This document shows, piece by piece, positions 36,101 to 46,500 of a DNA stretch of 64,000 nucleotides (the stretch's first letter is position 1; each line of letters starts with the position of its first letter). The stretch is from Sebastes aleutianus (Eukaryota; Chordata; Actinopteri; Perciformes; Sebastidae). Where the stretch lies: assembly GCA_916700875.1 (NCBI GenBank), contig CAKAKS010000062.1:4672373-4736372 (forward strand), written 5' to 3'. The notes beneath the pieces were generated by a model. The model worked only from the letters and a program-made list of their open reading frames with translations. It was not told the origin of the DNA and made no database searches. The position numbers and the translations under genes were made by a program.

Positions 36101-39100
36101 TGCAATTCTGGAGATGCTCTGACCCAGTCGTCTAGCCATCACATTTTGGTCCTTGTCAAAGTCGCTCACATCCTTACACTGGCCCATTTTTTCTGCTTCC
36201 AACACAAAGTTCAAAGTTAAAAATGTTCACTTGCTGCCTAATATATCCCCCAACTGCCAGGTGCCATTGTAACGAGATAATCAATGTTATTCACTACACC
36301 TGTCAGTGGTCTTAAATTTATGGCTGATCAGTGTATATAATACTATATATTATATATATATGTATGTATATATATGTTTATGTTTCTCATGCGATATTAG
36401 TATGACATGAAATGAACTGTCTTTCCAGATAACTGGGAAGAGATTAGTTTGTCATTTGTAGGCGAAATATTCCTAACAGACCCACATCAGAATCACCACA
36501 GCGTTAATATTGAGCACATTATTAATTATATTCCCACAGGATGATGTCATATCGCCGTCCTCTACGTCAGAAGACGACGACGGCGAGAAGAAACAGTCGA
36601 GGAAGCTGAAACAAAAGAAGTTAAAAAAAAGGCTCTCCAAGTTCTTCAGGATAAGGTTAGAGAAAGAGAGTGAGAAGGACAAAGAGAAAGATAAAGAGAA
36701 GGAGAAAGAGAAAGAGAAGGAGAAAGAGAAAGAGAAGGAGAAAGAGAAAGAGAAGGACAAAGATGACAAAGAGGAGCATGGAAGTTCGAAACCTCAGAGG
36801 CCTTCCACATTGGCAATCAGCAAAGAAGCGGAGCCGACCCCGGCCGTCATCTCTCCCAGTAAGCTCCTCCGTTACACAGACTAGTACACAAACCAGCCTA
36901 AACTTGAAATGTAGGTCATTTATCTGCCGCTAAGCCTAAAGTTAAAATGTTTCATTGCTTTGACTCTACACACACTATAATAATGTGTGCCTCCAAACCA
37001 GTCCTGAATAGTGCATGCTGTGTGCTGCTGTGTGCATGTGAACATACACACAGCATAGCTATTGACGTGACTACAGTAGAGAGTGGTGACATTTTAATAT
37101 GTTTAGTATAGAATTATGGTTTTCATCTGAGATACTCTGTGTTGTGGTTCATGTTGCTGTAGACCACTCTCCTGAGTTCTATAACGAAGTAGCAGAGAGG
37201 CTGGACCAGATTGCCCAGAGGTCCACCAGTATAAAGACTCCCACATCCCAGCATTCACCAGGTAATCACACACACACGCACACACACACACACACACACG
37301 CACACACACACACAAACAATTGAATCCAATTGACCCTTCGCTAAGTCCCGGGCCAATCGTAGCATGTTGCGTTTCTACGTAAAGACCTGCGGACCTAACG
37401 TTAGCAGAGTATGTTAGGGGGAGACCGGGGACGATTGTAACATCTCAAATATCTACAGTAAGAAAGGAGACTGAACCGTGAAACTCATTATGCACATTGT
37501 GTTGTCTAACATTTGATATCTTTGTCAAATGTCAGCTTGTTTGTTTTTTCTAGCCAGCAGGTTTGCTTTGTCATGGGTGGTACGGTTGATTGTAACGCTG
37601 CTTTACAATCGACCCCGACACAGTGGACCTGTTTTTAGTCTGGAACTAGCCTTAAGTATAGATACCAAGAGCTTCAGGACCTTCTTTCATTGACTGTAAG
37701 TTGTTGCTTCTTTTCTTTTAGCGGCAAGTGAGAAAGACGCAGTGGTGCGGCGGCTTGCTCAGGTGCTGTCTTTGGAGGGAGATTCTATGAACGTGAAGGT
37801 AGGTAGTGGTTCATCATATATAGGTCTGTAAAGCTGCAGTATTGGCAGCGTTTAGTGTTGAGAGTAGACTTTGAGTTTAGGGGATTTTGGACCCACAAAT
37901 TCTGTGAAGTAACATCAGTAAACTGCAGTCAACTTGAGCTACACTGTGATGCTTTACACAAAAAGATGGGAGATGTGTAAACTGGCACTACCTACAGTAA
38001 ATTGCTAAACATTTTTATCCAGATCCAGTCAGACCCCTTCCTACGCAACAGCTTGACTCGTCTCTCCTATCCATCGTTTGCCAAGCTTCTGGACGCTTTC
38101 AGCAGCAGTCAGGCATCAGGGGCACCGGCCCTGCTGCCGACGGCGAGCCCAACGCTGCGACGCATGGCTGTCACCATGGAGGTATCGCGGCGGATCGTGA
38201 CAGCCACAGGAACCCAGCGTATGCAAGGCTATGCAGAGTATTACATGGAGAGCTTCGCCCCATGGGTCAAGAGCCACGGAGGATGGGTGAGTGGATTTAA
38301 CAAAACATTTTAACTTCCATCATTCAATTAAAGACATCTCTCGTATTGAAGCCGGCATTCAAAAAAATTACCAAATAATATCTATCCCTGGCCTGCCAGC
38401 CCGTTCTCATTCCCAGGGCGCTAAATACCGAGGCTTTGTCACGGCCGTCTGCGTTCGGTACCGCCGCGCGTGGCACCCTTAAAGCTGCAGCTGCATCCGC
38501 GGCAACAGTAGACGCTCCGAGAAAGTGCGCCGGGAGTGTGGTGATGTAGTTTAAAGAGCGAAAGAGAAACATCGGGCTGGTGGATGGGTCCAACAAACAC
38601 AAGGCTTTCGTCCAGGAGACCAGATAGACGGGGCTCCGGAGCGAGTAACGGTATCCTCTCCGACTAAAACTCCGGTGTCTCCCTTGTTCCTTCTGACCAT
38701 AGTCGGGAGGCCGAAGCAGGAAAACACAGTATCAGCATTGATTCATGGAGAGACCTCCGTCTGGTCAGCTAACATTACTGCCAAGCAGCTGAAATATAGA
38801 GTGATATTGTGCTTTTAGCTGACGTGTGTCGCCTCACTGTTTTGATCGATGTTTGTTCATGTCTATGTAGAGCGAGCACAAGCGCGAGCAACAGGACGCT
38901 GACTGTCGTTGACTTAACGGCCACAGATGTCGCTGTTAACAAGCAATTTCTGATTCTTACATAGAGTCCCTTTAAAAATAAAAAAACGACACTAACATTT
39001 AGGAAAATGGACATTTGTACTTTTTTTAATGTCAAAATTTACATATGTAGACTCCTGCACCTATGTTGATGTTTTCAGTATATTTTGAGCTTTATTTTCC

Positions 39101-39185
39101 TTGGTTCCTTTACTTATCACCCAACGTTTTATTTCATCTTTAGGAGAATGTGGTTCATTTGGAGGATTCTGCAGAGTACGACTGA
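33160..39185 (+). CDS. bcl2l12: bcl2l12: Bcl-2-like protein 12, complete coding sequence
   Basis: There are seven coding exons: 33160-33338, 35109-35304, 36540-36858, 37163-37261, 37722-37798, 38023-38286, 39144-39185. Together they are 1176 bp, 391 aa, longer than the ~334 aa human protein, and all phases close. The match to human BCL2L12 is clear at FKDFIRQLP (human DFLSRLRRCLP), SPEFYNEVAERLDQIAQ (residues ~234-250), EKDAVVRRLAQVLSLE, SDPFLRNSLTRLSYPSF and the C-terminal BH2-like SFAPWVKSHGGW (~367-378) followed by ENVVHLE. Family members are atypical Bcl-2 proteins reported to restrain caspases and p53. Residues ~166-202 are a Lys/Glu repeat absent from the human protein as I recall it. 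The start is the ATG at 33160. Intron 1 carries a MITE and intron 2 a decayed Tc1 element. Confidence 0.92.
33503..33985. mobile_element. GCTTCAGTAGGC MITE, truncated, in bcl2l12 intron 1
   Basis: The left end ATTAAAGCTTCAGTAGGCAG is intact. The match stops near GCTCTGATTGGTTGTTT, so the right third is missing. Confidence 0.7.
34000..35108. other. bcl2l12 intron 1 remainder, nothing recognised
   Basis: No exon, RNA gene or defined repeat end is visible. Confidence 0.35.
35461..36333 (-). pseudogene. Internally deleted Tc1/mariner transposon in bcl2l12 intron 2
   Basis: The inverted ends CACTGATCAGCCATAA and TTATGGCTGATCAGTG are flanked by TA on both sides (35459-35460 and 36334-36335), the Tc1/mariner signature. 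On the minus strand the frame at 36214-35993 gives the N-terminal helix-turn-helix region (MGQCKDVSDFDKDQNVMARRL, shortened, then ISRIAALVGCSRSAV). Another frame gives the C-terminal piece (SPDHDPIEHPWDVLDKQV). The middle is missing and the pieces lie in different frames, so it cannot encode an active transposase. At 873 bp it is about half the usual length. Confidence 0.9.
36661..36768 (+). repeat. Coding GAGAAA/GGAGAAA repeat in bcl2l12 exon 3
   Basis: A purine hexamer-type repeat encodes alternating Lys-Glu over about 35 residues (~166-202). It ends in KDKDDKEE. It is in frame and keeps the exon open. Confidence 0.9.
37266..37316. repeat. (CA)n microsatellite at the bcl2l12 exon 4 donor
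   Basis: The CA run starts 4 bp after the exon 4 donor GT (37262-37263), inside intron 4. CA repeats next to donors can influence splicing through hnRNP L (general knowledge). Confidence 0.85.
38380..38990. mobile_element. Dispersed-repeat block in bcl2l12 intron 6
   Basis: A GC-rich segment (CCGTTCTCATTCCCAGGGCG, CGTTCGGTACCGCCGCG) resembles a repeat common in teleost introns. No coding content and no clear ends. Confidence 0.35.
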
Positions 39186-39420
39186 GTTCTCAGAGCTCCC
39201 GGCTGACTTTTTATCCTACTAACCCACTGGTCAACACTGAGCTCTGGATGATGACATCAGAGTGAACAGAGGCGGAACGACCTCACTACGTGGACCGGCT
39301 TTCCCACAGGGTCTTATCTGGCCTGTGACAAGACTCCAGAAGCCTCTTTGATTTATGTTCATCTGGATTCTACTGTAGGCATCAGGAATGACTTTCATCA
39401 AGGGTTATTGTTTTTTACAT

Positions 39421-39469
39421 GAAGAAGAAGAAGAAGAAGAAGAAGAAGAAGAAGAAGAAGAAGAAGAAG
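39421..39469. repeat. (GAA)n microsatellite in the bcl2l12 3' UTR
   Basis: There are about 16 AAG/GAA units between the stop codon and the poly(A) signal. Confidence 0.9.
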
Positions 39470-39492
39470 CTATTTGTTGTATAGATTATTTT

Positions 39493-39498
39493 ATTAAA
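39493..39498 (+). terminator. bcl2l12 poly(A) signal candidate (ATTAAA)
   Basis: A variant hexamer ATTAAA lies 308 bp after the stop. No canonical AATAAA is closer. Confidence 0.4.
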
Positions 39499-40239
39499 AA
39501 ACCTGTCGATCAGTTTGAGAGTGATGGCAGGTTGTAATTGTGTTATGAGTTTTGGTACTAGGCGGTTTACCTTTAGACAGCGGCGCCGGAATGACTTTTG
39601 AAGTGTGTGTGTGTCCCTTCCCCCCCTACTTTTTATTTATTTATTGTTTTTATTAATTTATTTGACAGGGACAATACATGTAGGCATTATTACATTTAAA
39701 GAGAGACTTCTGGCGCCCCTGCATCTTAAAATTTGACCTCAGTGAGGTCATTCCACTCGCCACAGTTGCAGTTCCCCTTATAGCAAAACACTTTTTACTG
39801 TATACCTTTTTTTCTTTGTATTTTTCACCCTTCTCTCCAAATTTGGTCAGTTCTCTCGGCATTACAGGCCTCATTGTTGCTATCGCTCATTCCTGGCCCT
39901 GGGGAGGGTGGAGACAGTCGTGCTCTCCCTCTAACATACACACAGAGTCACCAGCTGCTTCTTTTCACCTGCAAACAGCTTCACCGAGACGGCGTACAGC
40001 TCACAGAGTTTGGATACTGCCTCCAGGCATCTTCAGTAGTTCCTAGTGCAGTGACAAGAACATGATCCCGCTGCAGGTTCCAATGCACAAACACTACCAT
40101 GTTCATTTTTTATTGTTGTGTTTGTTGTTGTTGTCAAATTCATTGACAGGTCTTTTGGTACACTAAATGAACAGTAAACACCAACTGAATTTGAGCTGTG
40201 TTTTTTTTCTTCTATTGTTTACATCATCGAACATGATTT

Positions 40240-40838
40240 AAAGCAGAAGTGGGCAGAAATGGAACAAATATGTTTGAAAAAAGGTATTTTTATAAAACGG
40301 TCACTTTATCCTGACAGTAGTGCATGAGACGGGTATTCTGAAAAACTTGTGCCTCTGTGTTCTCCGGTGCTCCTAATGGAAACAAGCAGTCAGAGCTGAT
40401 CTGGAGTCTGCCGTCCAGCTGCCATCTATGAGAGCCAGCTGTCAACCACTCGCAAACTCCGACCAAACGGTCTAACTAGGCAGCGCTGATCAAATATGAA
40501 TCAATATTCTGTTACTGTAATGTCTATTTCTCTTCTCAAATGTTTTCAGAATCATCTTGTAGTGTACTGTTTAGCTGTAAAATGAGAAAGTTTGTGACCT
40601 GGCAGCCATGTTGAGATCAAGTTGAGGAAATACCAAGCACCGCCCACCAGCCGGAGCACAGCCAATAGGAACGCTCTCTCTCTGGAATGACCTGTGATTG
40701 GCAGAAGTCTCCCATCAGGGGCTAGATTTTTTAAAGCCATGAGGAGGTGCAGAATTCTAGTTTTCTCTCAGAACACTTAAATTACAATATGCTGAAAGGT
40801 TATTATGGAATTTTTGCCAAATGATGCCAAAAAATCGT
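40240..40838. mobile_element. GCTTCAGTAGGC MITE, reverse orientation, one end damaged
   Basis: It begins TTTAAAGCAGAAGTGGGCAG and shares the interior blocks. The right end stops at CCAAATGATGCCAAAAAATCG, short of the usual inverted end. Confidence 0.7.
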
Positions 40839-41756
40839 TGTGAAAAAAACAATGTGAACAAATGTCAACATTTTTGTATGGTCCAAAATAAAATAAAAAA
40901 AATATGGATTTTGCTTTTATGCCATATGATATTTGCTCTCTGTCAGAGGTCGTTCTTACCAAAGCGATAGTCAGGTACAGTTTGTACAAAGGACCGGGTT
41001 GCAGTGATGTTCTGTGACCACGCTTAATACAAGTGAAACTCCCTGCATCGCTAGATTCCACCGGGGGGTGACTGAAGTAAAATATTTTATTTGACATCAG
41101 AGAAAGAAAAGAAAACATCAACTCATCAAGGCAACATCTATTTATTTACAATAATCTTTAAGAATGAACAGGGCAGGGAGGGGAATGACGGTATCAGACG
41201 TAAAGCTATGGTTTCTCTGTTGACCTGCACTAATAAGCTCTGCATCGTCTCAGAACAGTTGAAGCCGTGTTTACATGTTATTAAGCTGTACAGAATATAC
41301 ACATGACTTGAGTGTCTAAACATGCACTTTGACTGTATTTACAAGTTATTTTTTCACAAAGGCATTTACTATCGCTGTTAAGACATTGAGCTCTGCGCTG
41401 TACATTTTTAATAGTTTCATTACCTCAAGTATCTAGCACTAACTTACAAGCAAGAGACTGGCATGCTACACACCGAGGATGTAATGACAAATATTTATTT
41501 CATTTACACATACTGTCTTTAAATTAATGTGTATGTTTCTTTAAGAACTGTTTTTTTTTTCATCATTCATTCTTGCATCTTCAAATGACCTTATAGTCTG
41601 ATGTGACCCTTTCTTATACCTGAAGACACAGCTCTTGATTTTGGTGGTGATGTTTCAAGCAGACATTTATTTTATGAAGTATTGGTTCTAGTTGACGTAA
41701 ACAGCTTCCTCAGCCAGATTACATTACAGGACCTCTGTTTTCACAACTACATTCAA
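40839..41756. other. Intergenic, nothing recognised
   Basis: AT-rich DNA between bcl2l12 and the tetraspanin gene without an exon or element end I can name. Confidence 0.4.
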
Positions 41757-42423
41757 TGCTGAAGTAGGCGAGATTGGAGCAAATATGATTAAAAAAAATC
41801 ATTTTTATAAAACGGTTGCTATATCTTGACAGTAGTACATGAAACAGGTAACCGAAAAAAAATCATGTTCCTCTGTGTCCTCCGGTGCTCCTAACGGCAT
41901 CTGCAAGATTTCCCATACCAGAGGAAAACAAGCAGTAAGAGCTGATCTGAGGTCTGCTGTCCAGTTGCCGTCTATGAGAGCCGGCTGTCAATCACTCGCA
42001 AACTCCGACCAAACGGTCAAACTAGGCAGCGCTGATCAAATATGAATCAATATTATGTTACGTTAATGCCTATTTCTCGACTCAAATGTTTTCAGAATCA
42101 TCTTGTAGTGCACAGTTTAACTGTAAAATGAGAAAGTTTGTGACGCAGCCGCCATTGTTAAATCTGGTGAAGGAACGCCAAGTTCTGGTCACATGACCGG
42201 AGCACAGCCAATAGGAACGCTCTCTCTCTCTCTCTGAAATGACCTGTGATTGGTCAGAGTCTCCCGTCAGGGGCTAGATTTTTTAAAGCCTGAAAACAGA
42301 ACCATGAGGAGGTGCAGAAGTCTAGTTATCTCTCAGAACACTTGATTTACAATATGCTGAAAGGTTAAATATGGAATTGTTGCCCAATGATGTCAAAATA
42401 TACTGCCTACTGCCACTTTAAGT
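41757..42423. mobile_element. GCTTCAGTAGGC MITE copy, reverse orientation
   Basis: It runs from ATGCTGAAGTAGGCGAGATT to TACTGCCTACTGCCACTTTAA. Full-length and non-coding. It contains a CT run (42221-42234). Confidence 0.75.
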
Positions 42424-43324
42424 TCGGAACATCTCGGTCAAATAGGAACCACACCAGGTTACAGGTGTACATAACACGCCACATGCCTGACTATTTAAAC
42501 AAGGTGTTAAAGATAAAACTGAATAATTCTTCAACTGCATGCTCTATTTCTCTCCTCAGAAGCTATTTTGGAAGATGGTTTAGGTGTATTTCAGAGGCAG
42601 CAGCGTGGCTCTTTATTTTTAATAGTTTTTGCCGGTGGCACAGAGAAGTAAAGCTTTGCAGGCTGTGGCTACAATTTTTGTTAATACTGTAAATGCATTG
42701 CTGGTTTTATGGCCTTTTCAGGTGAAATGATGGTAATGTCACGGTCACAGGTGGTCATTTTGATTGGTTGCCAAACATCAAGAGAGGGGATTGATTCTAA
42801 TTTGAGATGCAGACATCAGAGAGAGAGAGTAGAGGAAGAAGAAAGGAGAGTGGCGGACTGCTGATTGTGAGTGGAGCTAGTGGAGCCCACCAGGGTTCAG
42901 GTAAGGCCTGAATCCTTTTCATGTTGTTTCAACATATGTGGTGGCCTGTTAGTAGCTGTTACAGCTGTAAGGCTTAGTGGTGTAGTAATTATATCCCCTA
43001 GAAATAACTGAGTGTTGTAAAAAGTTTATGTCTTTTCTTCTTCTTCCCGTCATTTCTTCTTGACATTCTGGATAGATAATAACATTATGAATGGTGAGTA
43101 AAGGTGCATTTTTCTTGCAGTCCTATACTGAGTAACAAATTGCATCTCTTGCTGCTTAACAACACAGAAAATATGATAAAACATAATCTATAACAAATGT
43201 CACACTGTCATTTCCTATATGTGACAAAAATTCTAAAATAAGCAACTCCGGAAACAAAGTAGTGTAAAAGAGGGAGATGTGTGATACTCTCCAGGAGCGA
43301 TGCAGTAAGGATATTGGACTGTAA

Positions 43325-43330
43325 TTTATT
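43325..43330 (-). terminator. Tetraspanin poly(A) signal candidate
   Basis: AATAAA on the minus strand lies 222 bp past the stop codon. Confidence 0.4.
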
Positions 43331-43551
43331 TTGTCTAGAGGCTGATGGATTCTAGTGGTAAAATGAAACCTTACTGATCTGACATAATGCAATGTTAAAC
43401 TGTGACGACGTTCATTATAAAGTAAGCACTGGAGCACCCCAGTCTGGTTTGGAGGTTTTGACCATTCGGATCAGGTCGGGTCGGTGTATTGACATCCCAG
43501 AGGAGTTTGATCTGCCCTCCCGTCAGGGGCCAGTGATCAGTTGGTCTTCAG

Positions 43552-46500
43552 TCAGTCCAAGTCCTTCTCGGCGCACCGAATTTGACAGTACATCAGCATG
43601 GAGAACACCAGGGCCAAGATCTGACAATAGAAGTGGTCAAATAAAATGATAATTCACAATAAAAATAGATGGAATTGAAATTGATATCAAGTACAGAACA
43701 AGTACAGTTCTATTTACTGTCATTTCAGTGAATATTCATTTTATTAGAGTCATTTTTAAGGATTTTTCTTGTTTTTATTTTACTGTCCAGGGCATCATTC
43801 ATCAGTGTGCATATATTTGGTTCATTGCAATATTTTTTATTTGCAAAGCAAAAAGAGGGTTTCAACTGACAGTATCAAATAAACGACAAATAAATATTGG
43901 AGATAAATACCTGCACAACACCAATACACCCTCCAAACACCAGGACTGATGGGATGTTATCTAGCAGCCACTGCCTGGCCTTCTGATAACACGGCTGCAC
44001 AAGACAAACAAAGACAGAGTGTGAGGGAGATTAGACTGTTGTCAGGCTAATAAATAGGTATTATCAGTTGCTATAAGCCCCATAGATGTGGGTCAATAGG
44101 GGCCAACTACACCCACTAGTAGGTTTTATCATCTATTCACATGGTAGATCACTGAAAAAAGGTATAAAAGAACACGACAGCGACCTCTAGCGACTGTAGT
44201 AATTATGACAGGAGCAGAAGTGGAAGTCAGGTGCTGTAGTATAGATGGTGTGAACCGGTGGGGGGAGTTGTTGTTTTATTGCCTAAACCTAACTGTGTTT
44301 GTTACCTAAACCTAAAGAAGTTGTAGTTATGTTGCCTAAAGCTAAAGAAGTTGTAGTTTTATTGCCTAAACCTGTTTTTGTTGCCTAAACCTAAAGAAGT
44401 TGTCGTTTTGTATGTGTTCAAAACAGGACGTTTCGTTCAGTTTTACATGTCAGAACATGTTACTTTTAAGTTTCACTTTCACTTTTACAACGTAGTAGGC
44501 GTAGTAGGCCCCTAATGACCCAAATCTATGGTGCTTATAGCGACTGGTAGCCTATTTAATGGCCTGATAACATTCAAATCGGGTGCAGCGAGGAGAAGGG
44601 AGGCATGGGGCGAGGAAGCTCAGATGGAAAAGAACAAGTACATCCAGTAGTGCAAAGACAAGTGAGGGGATGATTACAAACGATCTTAGATATCAATAAA
44701 GCTTCACTGTGGGATATGTTTTACAGTCCCATCAAGCAGTAACTGGCAAGCACAGACATTTACACGATAATGCTCGCAGAGTTCCATAAAAGACAGATAT
44801 AAAGACTGTCCAAGAAGCTATTTATAAGATAATTGCAGTTTAGTATTATGACTTTTGTCACAGTTGTTCTGGCCATCATTCCTATCAGCAATACTGACAT
44901 ACACAAGTTAACTGCTGAGATCAGGAAACACAGCAACGATGAATACTCAGGTGAGCCAAAGTCCTTTGGAAAAGAAAAGCAGTAGTGTAGTGATGTGTAG
45001 TGATGTTATGGTGTTCCAAGATCTCAGCAATGAGAACAATGCTATCAAAACCAAACAATGGCCATAATGATGAAAAAAGTCCCAAGTTATAATAAAACTT
45101 AAAAAGTGGTAATGGAAAGTAATAAAAAAACACTTTGCTGCCAGTTGTCTTAAACAGTTCCTGAGAAGTCTGACATAAATGCTGCGTACAAGATATTGTA
45201 AACTGCCTAATTCTCTCGAACTAAATCTAAATTTATTCCAGATGGGCGAGTGTATTTGATTCTTTGGCACATGAAGAATGTGAGGAATGTTTCATTCTAT
45301 TCTACTGTTTTTAACGGCTATGTGTGTACATAACATTTTCCAAAGTTTTCCCTTTGTAGCCCCGTTGTCATACTCTGACTGCCAGCATTTATGCACATTT
45401 GATTGTATTAACTACAAATCACATGGTTTACATTCCTTGCTTTATTTAAATTTTCGGATAGCTGTTAAATTTTAATAATTGTGAATAATGATATCGGCCT
45501 TCTTTTGATGCAAGACCAACTGGTAACTGGAAGATAATCGTCAATGGAGTCGGAGCAACGTACTAGCCACAAATACTGGATGCCGTGTGTGCAGTTACTG
45601 CCACAAAAATCTATGGCTTAATTTTCTCTGTCTCCATTGCTTCAATTCATCGAGGCATCCAGACAGACTTGTGCATCTGGAACACATTTAGATTTCTTTG
45701 GAGAGAATCAGACAGGATATAAACAACCTGTTAGTTTACCCCTCGAGACTCTTGGTGCTCCAAAAGCCCCCCCCTCTTACAGTATAGCTGAGCAGCAAAC
45801 CAACCTCACTCCATCCGTCAACACACTGGTCCACCATCCCAACAGAGCAGCAGGATGAGGGCAGCGTTCCATTCAGCACATCATACCAGTCTGTTTTATT
45901 AGTTACTCCACAGCATTTGAACTGGGAGAAGACACAGCAAGATACAAATGTTAGATCAACTTCGTAACTCATATACACTATTGACTGGTCAGTGTTGAAA
46001 ATGGGGCTCAGGAACAAGGGGTACACTATCCCAATACTTTCACGAACACTGAGTGGCCAAACAATCCAGCAGGTAGAGCTGTGATAAAGGAAAACAGATA
46101 TCTTACAGCAAAATGGCCATCGGAATGAGCTATACAGCCTGTATACGCTGAAATTTGACAAAGAAGTGAATTTCCTGACACATACATTGTGCATATGTAG
46201 GTGTATACTGTATATATGTAGTTCAACAGTAACCTTACAGTAACAAGAGCTGAAAGTATGCAGCCTGCTGCCTGTCCTACTGTAAATCCATGCAGCAAAA
46301 GAAGTCATGCATTGTTGCTATAAGTGCTCACCATTTTCTGGACATTGTCCCAGGATTTTTTCAGTCCAAGTTCTGTTTCATACATCTTCATACCATCCTT
46401 TAATTCACCTTGTGCTTTTGAATCCAGCTAATAAAAAAGAGAAAGACAGAAAGAAAGAAAGAAAGTTATTCATTTTCATGATCCATCCAACCATCCAATT

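Noticed and set aside
36670..36933. Arg/Lys-rich ORF over the bcl2l12 repeat
   Set aside because: It is the wrong-frame reading of the bcl2l12 exon 3 Lys-Glu repeat.
39816..40065. Short ORF with CKQLHRDGVQLTEFGYCL
   Set aside because: It resembles a fragment of an SGNH-like retroelement domain but is too short to assign.
42760..42900. Purine-rich exon-like segment ending in CAG then GTAAGG
   Set aside because: A donor motif alone, with no coding frame or partner exon on the plus strand.
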